A stretch of DNA of 64,000 bases from an uncultured Paracoccaceae bacterium (GCA_947492585.1 CANLND010000016.1:1-64000), one strand, 5' to 3'; positions 27,279 to 36,577 are shown, counted from the first letter of the stretch. Notes: generated by a model not told the origin, from the letters alone. Translations and numbers: made by a program.

Positions 27279-28163
27279 CTAGTCTGGGGCGCTGTCTTTG
27301 GCGTCCAACTTGTCTTGCGTTTGGGTTGCGAAATCTTCGGCGCTGTGGCGCTCCCACAGTTGGGTTTCGAGGTCACCAAAGGCGCGGTTTACCATTCGGC
27401 CGCGTTGTACCGCGGGGCGGGCGTCGATCCGTTTGGCCCATCGTAGCAAATTGGTGTAGCTTTCGACGTCCAGAAACTCTGCTGCCCCGTAGAGGCGGCC
27501 CAGAACCAGCTGACCATACCAAGACCAGATGGCCATGTCGGCAATCGAATAGCTGTCCCCAGCGATATAGGTCGTCTTGGCCAATTGCTGGTCCAATACG
27601 TCCAGCTGGCGCTTTGTTTCCATGGCAAAGCGGTCGATGGGATACTGCCATTTCTCTGGCGCGTAGGCATAGAAGTGGCCAAAGCCCCCGCCCAGATACG
27701 GGGCGCTGCCCATTTGCCAGAACAGCCAGTTCATCACCTGCGTGCGCTCGGCCCCTGCCTTTGGCAGGAAGGCGCCGAATTTCTCGGCCAGATGTACCAA
27801 GATCGATCCGCTTTCAAACACCGGCACGGGCGCGTCTCCGGAGCGATCCATCAGAGCAGGGATTTTCGAATTTGGGTTGATCTCGACAAAGTCGGACCCA
27901 AATTGATCGCCGTCCCCGATTTTGATCAGCCAGGCGTCATATTCGGCTCCTGTGTGACCTGCAGCCAGCAATTCTTCCAGTAGGACGGTGACTTTCACAC
28001 CATTTGGCGTGGCCAAAGAATAAAGCTGCAGCGGATGCTTCCCAATGGGCAGCTCTTTGTCGTGGGTGGCGCCTGCGATGGGGCGGTTGATGCTGGCGAA
28101 TTCGCCCCCGTTGCCCTGTTCCCAAACCCAGACCTTAGGGGGAGTGTAGGTTGTCTCTGTCAT
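27279..28163 (-). CDS. yghU: glutathione-dependent disulfide-bond oxidoreductase YghU
   Basis: Glutathione S-transferase-like protein of the Nu class with disulfide-bond reductase activity in E. coli. The 294-residue sequence tracks YghU almost throughout: GKHPLQLYSLATPNGVKVT, AEYDAWLIKIGDGDQF, NPNSKIPAL, FESGSILVHLAEKFG and NWLFWQMG. The ATG at 28163 matches the family start and the longer frame to 28463 is not used. Divergent from the YHS-protein gene. Confidence 0.95.
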   Translation of the reverse strand: MTETTYTPPKVWVWEQGNGGEFASINRPIAGATHDKELPIGKHPLQLYSLATPNGVKVTVLLEELLAAGHTGAEYDAWLIKIGDGDQFGSDFVEINPNSKIPALMDRSGDAPVPVFESGSILVHLAEKFGAFLPKAGAERTQVMNWLFWQMGSAPYLGGGFGHFYAYAPEKWQYPIDRFAMETKRQLDVLDQQLAKTTYIAGDSYSIADMAIWSWYGQLVLGRLYGAAEFLDVESYTNLLRWAKRIDARPAVQRGRMVNRAFGDLETQLWERHSAEDFATQTQDKLDAKDSAPD

Positions 28164-28474
28164 AAGATATGCCCTGTCTTTTCGATCTACGCCCCAGTTG
28201 GGGCCTGTGTTTTGGTGCGGCCGCTTGGCGTGTTCACACGGGCTGCGTGCACAGACATAAGGGGCGGGGCACAAATTCCAATGACTGGAACCTTTGTTTT
28301 TACAAAAACCTTTGTTTTTACAAAACCTGTAACGAAAGGGGCTGTTTCTGTCACAGACGCTCATCCATAAACACAGAGCCGTGAGCCCCCCTTCGCATAA
28401 GGTGCAAAACCCATATTGTAACGCCAAGGGCACGCAAAAGCCGCGTGCGACATCTATTCTCAATAGGAGCGATC
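28164..28474. promoter_or_regulatory. divergent promoter region with duplicated 17-mer
   Basis: 311 bases between yghU and the YHS-protein gene. Two adjacent copies of CCTTTGTTTTTACAAAA occur at 28291-28307 and 28309-28325 (period 18), a likely duplicated protein-binding site. AGGAG (28465-28469) serves the YHS gene. No coding frame is supported. Confidence 0.5.
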
Positions 28475-28993
28475 ATGAAACGATTTGTCTTTGCTGCACT
28501 TACGGCGGCCAGTTTTGCCCTCCCGGCCTTTGCTGGGGAACAGTATCTGGATGAAACCGGATTTGCGGTTTCTGGTTATGATGTGGTTGCCTATCGTGGC
28601 CTGACGCAATCATCCGTTGGCACGGCGCAACCCAATGCGGTTCCGGGCAAGGCATCGATCACCGCAGAGTATAACGGGTCGACCTTTGCGTTTGCGACCA
28701 CAGAAAACCGCGACACGTTTCTGAGCAACCCGGATTATTATGCGCCGCAATATGACGGCCACTGCGCCTATGGCGTATCACGCGGTGGCAAGGTTCCGGG
28801 CAACCCACATCTGTGGCGGATCGTGGACGACAAGCTGTATCTCAACATCACCAAAAATGTGGTAGGGTTCTGGGAACAAGACATTTCGGGCAATATCAAT
28901 CTGGCCACCGGCAATTGGCCCGGAATTGAGCCAAAGCCCGCGTCTGAAAATACCATTCCAAACTTTAGCTCACCCGCACCCAAAACCCACTGA
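28475..28993 (+). CDS. exported YHS domain-containing protein
   Basis: A 172-residue periplasmic protein with a signal peptide (MKRFVFAALTAASFALPAFA, cleavage likely after residue 20). The mature part carries a YHS-type domain around GYDVVAYRGL and TTENRDTFLSNPDYYAPQYDGHCAYGVSRG, the pattern found in exported YHS proteins of Proteobacteria, some near metal genes. AGGAG at 28465-28469 fixes the ATG. Ends before a strong bidirectional terminator shared with the desaturase gene. Confidence 0.88.
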   Translation: MKRFVFAALTAASFALPAFAGEQYLDETGFAVSGYDVVAYRGLTQSSVGTAQPNAVPGKASITAEYNGSTFAFATTENRDTFLSNPDYYAPQYDGHCAYGVSRGGKVPGNPHLWRIVDDKLYLNITKNVVGFWEQDISGNINLATGNWPGIEPKPASENTIPNFSSPAPKTH

Positions 28994-29056
28994 GGGGGCG
29001 GATCGCTACGCTGACGCTATTGTGACGTAGCCGAAGCGTTTTGGGTCAATACAAAA

Positions 29057-29096
29057 AAAAAGGCCGGGCGCACTGGAATGTGCGCCCGGCCTTTTT
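29057..29096. terminator. bidirectional rho-independent terminator
   Basis: A 17-bp stem with AAAAAGGCCGGGCGCAC (29057-29073), loop TGGAAT and GTGCGCCCGGCCTTTTT (29080-29096), located between the convergent YHS-protein and desaturase genes; A and T runs flank both sides. Confidence 0.95.
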
Positions 29097-29116
29097 GATG
29101 TCACGTGGTGTGCGGA

Positions 29117-30151
29117 TCAGCCGCGCAACTGGCGCGCCTGTTTGAACGAGACCAGCGTCTTGCTGTTTTCATCCCACAAATGCAGGCGGGCGTTCTGAAA
29201 GCTTTCGCGGATCGTCATGCGATTGCTTTCGGCAAGGTCGATGTGATCGTTCAGCACTTCGGGGAGACGGTAAAACGGGATCCGGCTGTTCAAGTGGTGC
29301 ACATGGTGAATGCCGATATTGGCGCTCATCCATTGCAGAACAGGGTGCATAACGTAGTGCGAGCTGCCCTCTAGTGCCGCTTCATGCATATGCCAGTCTT
29401 CGTCGGCTTCCCAATGGGTGGTTTCAAACTGATGCTGAACATAAAACAGCCACATGCCGATTGTCGCCGCCAGCAATGTTGAGGGCACAAAGATCAGCAC
29501 CAGCGGCATCAGGCCACCGATCAGATAGGTCACGGTCAACCAGAGGGCCAGAACAGCATTGGTGCCCATGGCGCTGATCCAGAACTGGCGGTGTTCGGTC
29601 AGGCCAAGCGGCAGGCGGTTTTGGATAAAGAACAAATAGCCCGGACCAAAGCCAAACAGCAGCACGGGATTGCGATACAACCGGTACAACAACTGCTGGG
29701 ATCTGGTCAGCGCATGATATTCAGCGACAGTTTTGGTGTGGATGTCCCCCATGCCGCGGCGGCCCAGATTTCCAGTGCAATTGTGGTGAACCGAATGGGT
29801 GCGTTTCCACACGTCATACGGGGTCAGCGTGAGCACACCCAAAAACCGTCCCAGCCAGTCGTTCGCGGTGCGATTTTTGAAAAAAGAGCCGTGGCCGCAA
29901 TCATGTTGAATGGCAAAAAGGCGCAACAGAAAACCGGCGTTGATCAGAGAGACCGCAAAACTCAACACATAGCTGACGCTGAGCAATTTCCAAGCGATGC
30001 CCCACAGCACAACAAACGCGCCCAACGTTACCACAAGTTCAAAAACGGAACGTGGGGTACTTGAGTCGCGATATGCGGCCAGGATTTTTATCCATTCCCG
30101 CGCGCCGCGCGTTTGGGGCTGCTGCTGAGAGGTGTCAGTTTGATCGAACAT
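29117..30151 (-). CDS. membrane fatty acid desaturase (acyl-lipid omega-6 type)
   Basis: A 344-residue membrane di-iron desaturase that introduces a double bond in acyl chains. Histidine boxes are HDCGH (about 83-87), HSVHH (about 119-123) and HHVHH (about 281-285), with hydrophobic pairs between them (VVTLGAFVVLWGIAW, SYVLSFAVSLINAGFLL, NAVLALWLTVTYLIGGLMPL). The start at 30151 is chosen for the GCAGG site; an ATG 63 bases earlier is possible. It is downstream of gcrA but separated by the gcrA terminator. Confidence 0.9.
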   Translation of the reverse strand: MFDQTDTSQQQPQTRGAREWIKILAAYRDSSTPRSVFELVVTLGAFVVLWGIAWKLLSVSYVLSFAVSLINAGFLLRLFAIQHDCGHGSFFKNRTANDWLGRFLGVLTLTPYDVWKRTHSVHHNCTGNLGRRGMGDIHTKTVAEYHALTRSQQLLYRLYRNPVLLFGFGPGYLFFIQNRLPLGLTEHRQFWISAMGTNAVLALWLTVTYLIGGLMPLVLIFVPSTLLAATIGMWLFYVQHQFETTHWEADEDWHMHEAALEGSSHYVMHPVLQWMSANIGIHHVHHLNSRIPFYRLPEVLNDHIDLAESNRMTIRESFQNARLHLWDENSKTLVSFKQARQLRG

Positions 30152-30316
30152 GTGCCTGCTTTTTTCTGTTTCGGTCGACGTAGTAGCCGATTTGAGCGGC
30201 TTCGCATATGACACATGCGGCCCGCCGTGGGAATGTGATGCTGCGTGACAATGTGCAGCGGTGATCGGGCTGACCCATCTGGCATCCCGCAGGGAGACAC
30301 AGGGCTGGCAAAACGG

Positions 30317-30350
30317 AAAGCGCCCCGTTCGGGGTGAACCGGGGCGCTTT
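30317..30350 (-). terminator. hairpin terminator of gcrA
   Basis: AAAGCGCCCCGTTC (30317-30330), loop GGGGT, GAACCGGGGCGCTTT (30336-30350); 14 pairs with one bulged C, 22 bases beyond the gcrA stop on the minus strand. Confidence 0.75.
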
Positions 30351-30371
30351 GGGGGATTTGACGCGAATCAG

Positions 30372-30956
30372 TTAGCGTTTGCGATCGCGACGTGTGCTCA
30401 TCGGTTGGAACGCAACGCCGACATGGGCCTCGCAATACGGTTTGCCTTGTTGAACGGGCAAACCGCAGAACCAGAAATCTTCGGTGGCGGGATCGCCAAC
30501 CGGCCATTTGCAGGTCCGCTCGGTCAATTCCATCAGGCCCAGCTTTTTGGCTTTTTTCTCAACTTCGTTGACTTTGGCCAGTGCTTCGGGGCTGATTTCA
30601 TTGGCCGAAGGCTGGGGCGGCAGGGGCTGCCCAGCTGGGATGATCTGCTTGCGTGCAGGCAGGTTTGGCCGTGCCTCAGCGGTCGCGGGTTCCGGTGTCT
30701 GCGGGCGCGCAGGCTCGGTTTTGGGCTGCGGCTTTGGTTTGGGCGCGGCCGCTTTGGGCGCGGGCGCGGGAGGCTTTTCTTTGGCCTCGGGTGTCTTGGC
30801 CGCAGTGGTCGTGCGGTTGGACAGTCCCAGACGGTGTACCTTGCCGATTACGGCATTGCGGGTCACACCCCCCAGTTCCTTGGCGATCTGGCTGGCCGAC
30901 TGACCTTCGCCCCACATTTTTTTGAGCAGTTCAACGCGCTCGTCTGTCCAGGACAT
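30372..30956 (-). CDS. gcrA: GcrA cell cycle regulator
   Basis: Sigma70-associated transcription regulator of alphaproteobacteria that responds to GANTC methylation by CcrM. The 194-residue protein has the N-terminal HTH region MSWTDERVELLKKMW...SASQIAKELGGVTRNAVIGKVHRLGL, a long Pro/Ala/Lys linker, and the C-terminal sigma-interacting part with Cys residues in RTCKWPVGDP, FCGLPV and YCEAH. AAAGG precedes the ATG at 30956. Divergent from the ABC-2 permease gene. I saw no GANTC in its own upstream region. Confidence 0.96.
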   Translation of the reverse strand: MSWTDERVELLKKMWGEGQSASQIAKELGGVTRNAVIGKVHRLGLSNRTTTAAKTPEAKEKPPAPAPKAAAPKPKPQPKTEPARPQTPEPATAEARPNLPARKQIIPAGQPLPPQPSANEISPEALAKVNEVEKKAKKLGLMELTERTCKWPVGDPATEDFWFCGLPVQQGKPYCEAHVGVAFQPMSTRRDRKR

Positions 30957-31115
30957 ATTTTGCCTTTCCAAGCTAATAGCGGCCCCAGGTTCCTGCGGCC
31001 GCCATCGAATTCCGTATCAGCGTTCTATTCTAGTCACTCATGGCCGAGTTACAAGGCATCTTGCACGTTGTGTGTAAGAAGCTATGCAAGGGGACAACAA
31101 CGACACGAGGCACAG

Positions 31116-31928
31116 ATGGCTGAGACCGGATACAAAGTGGAATTGGGCGAACGACGGTTTGGTCGATTCAACCGTTTGGGCATGCAGACCCTTGCCTTAC
31201 GTGAAATCAAGCGCTTCTGGGTGGTTTGGACCCAGACTCTGATGGCGCCGATGGTCACGGCAGCCCTGTTTTTATTGATCTTCAATATCGCCATCGGACC
31301 CAGCCGGGGGGATGTGATGGGCGTGCCCTTTTTGCACTTTTTGGCGCCAGGAATCCTGACCATGACGGTGATCCAGAATGCTTTTGCCAATACCTCGTCT
31401 TCGATTGTGATTTCCAAGGTGCAGGGCAATATTGTGGATACACTGATGCCGCCTTTGTCGGGGCTTGAATTGCTGATGGGCTATTTGGCCGGTGCGGTGG
31501 CGCGGGGGCTGTTTGTCGCAGTCGGCATTGGTCTGGGCTTAATGCTCGCTCTGGGCGTGGTGCCGGCCCATCCACTGGTGGCTTTGGGCTTTGTGATTCT
31601 GGGGGCGATCCTGCTGGGGGGGATTGGTATCATTGCAGGGGTGTTTGCCGACAAGTTTGACCAAATGGCCGCGATTACCAATTTCATTGTGACTCCTTTG
31701 GCGTTTCTGTCGGGCACGTTTTACTCGGTTTCGGCCTTGCCACCTGTGTTGCAGGCACTGTCACGGGTAAACCCGGTGTTCTACCTCATCGATGGTGTGC
31801 GTTACGGGGTGATTGGAACATCAGACAGCGCGCCACTATTGGGGGCGGCTGTGTGTGTATCCGCCTGCGTTGCCATGTGTACGCTGGCATGGTGGATGCT
31901 GCGCACCGGGTATCGATTGAAAAACTAA
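31116..31928 (+). CDS. ABC-2 type transporter permease
   Basis: A 270-residue membrane protein with about six helices, of the ABC-2 (YadH/DrrB) family. The N terminus LALREIKRFWVVWTQTLMAPMV and the conserved FLAPGILTMTVIQNAFAN and TPLAFLSGTFYSV segments are typical of multidrug or lipid exporters. The ATG at 31116 has ACGAGG at 31105-31110; the frame runs open far upstream through gcrA antisense and is not coding there. No ATP-binding partner gene is adjacent. Confidence 0.9.
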   Translation: MAETGYKVELGERRFGRFNRLGMQTLALREIKRFWVVWTQTLMAPMVTAALFLLIFNIAIGPSRGDVMGVPFLHFLAPGILTMTVIQNAFANTSSSIVISKVQGNIVDTLMPPLSGLELLMGYLAGAVARGLFVAVGIGLGLMLALGVVPAHPLVALGFVILGAILLGGIGIIAGVFADKFDQMAAITNFIVTPLAFLSGTFYSVSALPPVLQALSRVNPVFYLIDGVRYGVIGTSDSAPLLGAAVCVSACVAMCTLAWWMLRTGYRLKN

Positions 31929-32285
31929 CGTCGTCCCTATTGGGGGGCAGCTGCTGCCCGTGCAATCTGAATAGAACGCTGGCCGGGATCCGCGCTGGCC
32001 AGGCTGGGCCGACGGGTACAGTCGCGTAGAAGGGTTTCAAAACGGCGGAAAACGCTGACATAAGGGCTTCACAAAGACCAAAACCTTCGTTATGGAACGG
32101 CCCATGATCAAATATGCCATCACTCTGACGTTCCGACGTCGACGCTAAAGCATGCGAACGGGCGATACGCCCGAATTGATCCCTGTGCCTGCCTGATTGG
32201 CACAAACCACTCCAAAATGATTGACCCACCGGCCCGGCTTATGCACAGCTTTGGCCTCAAGTTCTGAGAAGAAGGATGATCGCAG
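31929..32285. other. 357-base intergenic region upstream of argD
   Basis: No coding frame is supported. It contains a GGGCAGCTGCTGCCC palindrome (31943-31957) shortly after the permease stop and GAAGAAGGA before argD (32268-32276). No riboswitch or attenuator was recognised. Confidence 0.4.
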
Positions 32286-33461
32286 ATGATCGCGTCCGTA
32301 TTGCCCACCTATTCCCGCGCCCCACTTCACTTTGTGAAGGGGGAAGGCTCTTGGCTGATCGAAGCTGATGGCCGTCGCTTTTTGGATCTGGGCGCAGGCA
32401 TCGCCGTCAACGCGCTGGGCCATGCGCATCCCGTGTTGGTTGAAGCACTGACCAGCCAGGCGCAGAACCTGTGGCATGTCTCGAACCTCTATCAAATCCC
32501 GCAGCAGCAGCAGCTTGCTGATACTTTGGTAGAGCACACCTTTGCCGATACCGTGTTTTTCACCAATTCCGGCACCGAATCCTGCGAGCTGGCAGTGAAA
32601 ATGGCGCGCAAGTATTTCTACGACAAAGACCAGCCAGAGCGGGTCGAGATCATCACCTTTGACGGCGCGTTCCATGGCCGCTCTTCCGCAGGCATTGCCG
32701 CAGCTGGGTCGGAAAAAATGACCAAAGGCTTTGGCCCCTTGCTTCCGGGATTTGTGCACCTGACCTTTGGTGACCTGGATGGGGTGACCAATGCGATCAG
32801 TGATAAAACAGCAGCTATTTTGATTGAACCGGTGCAGGGCGAGGGTGGTATTCGCCCAGTGCCAGATGCCGAGATGAAAGCTCTGCGCCAGATCTGCGAT
32901 GAAAATGGCATCTTGTTGATCTTTGACGAGGTCCAATGTGGCGTAGGTCGGACCGGGAAATTGTTTGCCCACGAATGGTCAGGCGTCACCCCAGACATCA
33001 TGATGGTTGCCAAAGGCATCGGCGGTGGTTTTCCACTGGGGGCCGTGCTGGCCACGGAAAATGCGGCGTCCGGCATGACAGCGGGCACGCACGGTTCGAC
33101 CTATGGCGGCAATCCCTTGGGCTGTGCCGTGGGCAATGCCGTGCTGAACGAAATCGCCAAGCCTGCGTTTCTGGCTGAGGTCAATCGCAAGGCGGGTCTG
33201 TTCCGCCAAAAACTGGAGGGGCTGGTGGCCAGCCATCCTGACGTATTTTCTGAGGTTCGCGGATCCGGGATGATGTTGGGGCTGAAATGTGTCTCCAGCA
33301 ATATGGAACTGGTCCAGGCGGGGTTTGACAATCAGCTGATCACCGTGCCCGCAGCCGACAATGTGATCCGCCTGCTGCCTGCGCTCAACCTGACCGATGC
33401 GGACATCGAGGCGGCTCATGACCGTCTGGATCGCGCGGCCAGTCAGGTTAGCGCAGCCTGA
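32286..33461 (+). CDS. argD: acetylornithine / succinyldiaminopimelate aminotransferase
   Basis: PLP enzyme of arginine synthesis (N-acetylglutamate semialdehyde to N-acetylornithine), often also serving lysine synthesis. The 391-residue protein has FTNSGTESCELAVKMAR, the PLP-Asp region ILLIFDEVQCGVGRTG and the Schiff-base Lys in VAKGIGGGFPLGA near residue 242. It precedes argF by 104 bases, a conserved arginine pair, with a second-type repeat between them. Upstream AAGAAGGA is about 9-10 bases from the ATG. Confidence 0.96.
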   Translation: MIASVLPTYSRAPLHFVKGEGSWLIEADGRRFLDLGAGIAVNALGHAHPVLVEALTSQAQNLWHVSNLYQIPQQQQLADTLVEHTFADTVFFTNSGTESCELAVKMARKYFYDKDQPERVEIITFDGAFHGRSSAGIAAAGSEKMTKGFGPLLPGFVHLTFGDLDGVTNAISDKTAAILIEPVQGEGGIRPVPDAEMKALRQICDENGILLIFDEVQCGVGRTGKLFAHEWSGVTPDIMMVAKGIGGGFPLGAVLATENAASGMTAGTHGSTYGGNPLGCAVGNAVLNEIAKPAFLAEVNRKAGLFRQKLEGLVASHPDVFSEVRGSGMMLGLKCVSSNMELVQAGFDNQLITVPAADNVIRLLPALNLTDADIEAAHDRLDRAASQVSAA

Positions 33462-33479
33462 CCGTTTCACGAGAATGCA

Positions 33480-33538
33480 AAAGGCCCCTCTTTTTGGCCG
33501 TAAATACCCGCGGGGGTCCGGGGGCAGACAGCCCCCGG
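33480..33538 (-). repeat. second dispersed repeat, copy b
   Basis: On the minus strand: hairpin CCGGGGGC-TGTCT-GCCCCCGG (33538-33518), ACCCCCGCGGGTATTTACGG and CCAAAAAGAGG. Same order of parts as 18071-18119. It lies between argD and argF. Confidence 0.65.
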
Positions 33539-33565
33539 CGCTCTGCGACATGAAAGACAGATGTG

Positions 33566-34492
33566 ATGAACCACTTTCTAGATATCCATAAGACCGATGC
33601 ACAGGATCTGCAGGCCATCATTGCCCAGGCCGCACAGATGAAACAGGCGCGCCAGGGACGCCCAAAAGGGGCCCTGGATGACACACAGCCCTTGGCTGGC
33701 CATATGGTGGCGCTGATCTTTGAAAAACCCTCAACCCGGACGCGGGTGTCCTTTGATGTGGGCGTGCGTCAGATGGGTGGGCAAACCATGGTGCTGTCCG
33801 GCAAGGACATGCAATTGGGCCATGGGGAAACCATTGCAGACACCGCCCGTGTCCTTAGCCGCTATGTGGACCTGATCATGATCCGCACCTTCGATGAAAC
33901 CGTGCTGATGGAAATGTCGGAATATGCAACCGTGCCGGTGATCAACGGCCTGACCGACCGCACCCATCCGTGCCAGATCATGGCTGATATTCTGACCTAC
34001 GAAGAGCACCGCGGCTCGATCAAGGGCAAAAAAGTCGTCTGGGCGGGAGATGGAAACAACGTCTGCGCCTCCTTCCTGCATGCGGCGGGGCAGTTTGGGT
34101 TTGATCTCACCTTTACCGGTCCTTCACAATTAGACCCCGAAGATGAATTTGTGGCTTTGGCGCGCAAAATGGGGTCAACCATCAGCATTGAGCGCGACCC
34201 GGTTAAGGCCGTCACAGGTGCTGATCTGGTGGTGGCAGACACTTGGGTGTCGATGCATGACAGTCAGTCGTCAAAAGAACGGCGCCACAACATGCTGCGT
34301 GGGTATCAGGTCAACGACGCGTTGATGGCGCATGCCAAATCTGATGCGCTGTTTATGCATTGCCTGCCTGCCCACCGCGAAGAAGAGGTGACATCCTCGG
34401 TGATGGATGGCCCGCAATCTGTGATCTTTGACGAGGCGGAAAACCGTCTGCATGCGCAAAAAGCCGTTATGCGCTGGTGCCTTGGTCTTTGA
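33566..34492 (+). CDS. argF: ornithine carbamoyltransferase
   Basis: Forms citrulline from ornithine and carbamoyl phosphate, which CarB in this window helps supply. The 308-residue enzyme has the carbamoyl-phosphate motif [11 protein letters not shown] (STRTR near 56-60), [11 protein letters not shown] (HPCQ near 134) and [13 protein letters not shown] (HCLP near 265), all catalytic blocks intact. The ATG at 33566 is preferred to the GTG one codon earlier. The gene ends at a strong hairpin shared with the convergent phosphate transporter. Confidence 0.97.
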   Translation: MNHFLDIHKTDAQDLQAIIAQAAQMKQARQGRPKGALDDTQPLAGHMVALIFEKPSTRTRVSFDVGVRQMGGQTMVLSGKDMQLGHGETIADTARVLSRYVDLIMIRTFDETVLMEMSEYATVPVINGLTDRTHPCQIMADILTYEEHRGSIKGKKVVWAGDGNNVCASFLHAAGQFGFDLTFTGPSQLDPEDEFVALARKMGSTISIERDPVKAVTGADLVVADTWVSMHDSQSSKERRHNMLRGYQVNDALMAHAKSDALFMHCLPAHREEEVTSSVMDGPQSVIFDEAENRLHAQKAVMRWCLGL

Positions 34493-34504
34493 GCCATATC
34501 CCGA

Positions 34505-34542
34505 CTGTGTGGCCGGGGCCATGTTTGGTCCCGGCCACACAG
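34505..34542. terminator. 13-bp hairpin between argF and pit
   Basis: CTGTGTGGCCGGG (34505-34517) and CCCGGCCACACAG (34530-34542) with a 12-base loop, between convergent genes. No T run follows directly. Confidence 0.6.
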
Positions 34543-34552
34543 CGCGTATCTG

Positions 34553-36034
34553 TTAGCCCGCGATCTGGCGCAGCAGCGCATACAGCAGCGCAGAAATAAG
34601 CGCTGAGGCCGGCACGGTGATGACCCATGCTGCGACAATGGTCATGAAATGGCTGCGACGAACCAATTTGCGGCGTCGGTGTTCTTCGCTGGCAAGGTGT
34701 TGCACTTTGGCTCTGGGCGCCACACTGGATTTGCGCCGGTGTTCGAGGAACCATTCGCGGAAAAAACCAACCCCAAACACTGCGCCAACGGCGATATGGG
34801 TGGATGACACCGGAAGACCCAGACCACTGGCCAGAAGCACCGTAAAGGCCGTCGACAAAGAGACACAGAACGCGCGCATCGGGTTTAGTTTGGTGATCTG
34901 ATCCCCCACCATTCGGATCAACTTTGGTCCAAACAGAAACAGGCCCAGAGAGATTCCAAATGCCCCGATAACCATAACCCAGGCAGGAACAGGCACTTCG
35001 GCGGTTGCCGTACCGGTCTGAAGCGTCTGCACAATGGCGGCCAATGGACCAATGGCATTGGCCACGTCGTTGCCGCCATGGGCAAACGACAATAGGGTGG
35101 CTGCAATCACCAGCGGCCATGAAAACAGCGCTTTGAGAGATCTGGATCGGTTGCTCATGCCAAGGGATTGACGGTGAACGAGCGGGCGCGCCACCACATA
35201 GATCGCAAGCCCCACGCCTGCGCCAAACAGCAAAGTATTCTGAAGTGGCATATGCCACAGACGGCCCAGACCTTTGTGCGCCAGATAGGCCGCAAAAACA
35301 CCCCCCATTAATGCCAGCAAAACCGGCACCCAGCGGCGCGCGGCGGCGATGGGGTCTGGCTGATACAGAATGTAGATCTTGATAAAGGCCAAAATCAACG
35401 CGGCGATCACCCCAGCCAAGGCGGGGGAAAACATCCAGCTTGCCGCAATCAGCCCAACAATGTGCCAGTTTACCGCATCGGCGCCCGCGGCCAGAACACC
35501 GGCCCCGACAACGCCTCCGATGATGGAGTGGGTCGTTGACACCGGGGCGCCAACCCATGTGGCCAGATTAACCCAGAGTGCCGCTGCCATCAGTGCCGCC
35601 ATCATGGCCCAGACAAAGGTTTGACTGTCGGTCACGCTGTCTGGTGGAATGATATTGTTTGAAATGGTTTTCACCACCGAGTCGCCAGCCAAAAGGGCGC
35701 CTGCGCTTTCGGCGAGGGCGGCAATTAACAACGCGCCCCCCAGTGACAGCGCGCGGGCACCCACCGCAGGACCCATATTGTTGGAGACATCGTTTGCACC
35801 GATGTTCAGCGCCATATAGGCCCCAAATCCGGCTGCTGCGACCACAATCACGTTGTGGCCCTCCCCCCCCAGGACCACAGCGGCGATGACCGAGGCCAGA
35901 ACGATAAAAGCCAAGGCAAGTCCGGGAGCAACCAAAGGGCGGGAGACATAGGCCGTGGCCAGTTCCAGCTGGGAAATCCGTTTTAGATCTTTGTCCAGCG
36001 TTTTCCAGCCTGCGGGTTCAGGCGTGTCGCTCAT
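34553..36034 (-). CDS. pit: inorganic phosphate transporter, PiT family
   Basis: Low-affinity cation-coupled phosphate (or metal phosphate) permease, 493 residues with about ten membrane helices. The duplicated family signature is seen as GANDVSNNMGPAVG in the first half and GGNDVANAIGPLA in the second. A large cytoplasmic stretch separates the halves and a basic segment (EHRRKSSVAPRAKVQ) precedes the last helix. AAGGAAGA lies before the ATG. Neighbours give no hint of regulation; no PhoB box was recognised. Confidence 0.94.
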   Translation of the reverse strand: MSDTPEPAGWKTLDKDLKRISQLELATAYVSRPLVAPGLALAFIVLASVIAAVVLGGEGHNVIVVAAAGFGAYMALNIGANDVSNNMGPAVGARALSLGGALLIAALAESAGALLAGDSVVKTISNNIIPPDSVTDSQTFVWAMMAALMAAALWVNLATWVGAPVSTTHSIIGGVVGAGVLAAGADAVNWHIVGLIAASWMFSPALAGVIAALILAFIKIYILYQPDPIAAARRWVPVLLALMGGVFAAYLAHKGLGRLWHMPLQNTLLFGAGVGLAIYVVARPLVHRQSLGMSNRSRSLKALFSWPLVIAATLLSFAHGGNDVANAIGPLAAIVQTLQTGTATAEVPVPAWVMVIGAFGISLGLFLFGPKLIRMVGDQITKLNPMRAFCVSLSTAFTVLLASGLGLPVSSTHIAVGAVFGVGFFREWFLEHRRKSSVAPRAKVQHLASEEHRRRKLVRRSHFMTIVAAWVITVPASALISALLYALLRQIAG

Positions 36035-36118
36035 GTGTTCTTCCTTGACCTTCGGGCGCCGCAGTGGTGGTCCGCTGCATATGTAGACAGTGCAGGTCCA
36101 TTACGGGCTGGTCGTCTA

Positions 36119-36577
36119 TCATAAAGCGCGCAGAACCGCTTGCAACTCGGGTTCGGCAACCAAGGTTGCGGCCTTGAGCGGGGTAAACCAGCGGCGTTTG
36201 CGTTGATCAACCTCGGGAAAGTCATCTGCAAGGTCCGTCACCGACACGCGGTATATCAGCACAGTCACCGGTTCGACCGCGCCGTTGTCACGTCGTTTGT
36301 CGTAGTTGTACGATCCCATCGGAGTGTCATCGATCTGAGAGTTGGTAACACCGGCTTCTTCCCAGGCTTCTTGCAGGGCGGCTTCGGCGCAGGTTTTACC
36401 GGTCATCGGCCAGCCTTTTGGTATGATCCAGCGGCCACTGTCCCGGCTGGTGATCAGCAAGACTTTGGGACCCGCGTCCGTTTGGCGCAGGCAGAGCGCC
36501 GCAACTTGCAGACGCCGTGGGCGAAATATCATAGGTCTGAGATATTCTTCCCAGATCCCATTCAGCGTGTGGGTCAT
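36119..36577 (-). CDS. Nudix hydrolase
   Basis: A 152-residue protein of the Nudix fold, resembling the diphosphoinositol-polyphosphate phosphohydrolase type. The Nudix box reads GWPMTGKTCAEAALQEAWEEAG: the first Glu is Lys and the Arg of REUXEE is Gln, but the metal-binding EAWEEAG core is kept. RWIIPKGWP precedes it. The ATG at 36577 or 36631 are both possible; neither has a strong site. Substrate is not predictable with confidence. Confidence 0.82.
   Translation of the reverse strand: MTHTLNGIWEEYLRPMIFRPRRLQVAALCLRQTDAGPKVLLITSRDSGRWIIPKGWPMTGKTCAEAALQEAWEEAGVTNSQIDDTPMGSYNYDKRRDNGAVEPVTVLIYRVSVTDLADDFPEVDQRKRRWFTPLKAATLVAEPELQAVLRAL

Noticed and set aside
30261-31115. Long open frame upstream of the ABC-2 permease on the plus strand
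   Set aside because: It is antisense to gcrA; the protein is low-complexity and the permease start with a ribosome binding site is at 31116.
34467-35558. 363-codon minus-strand frame in the phosphate transporter
   Set aside because: Out-of-frame shadow with Gly/Arg/Cys-rich composition; the transporter frame is unmistakable.
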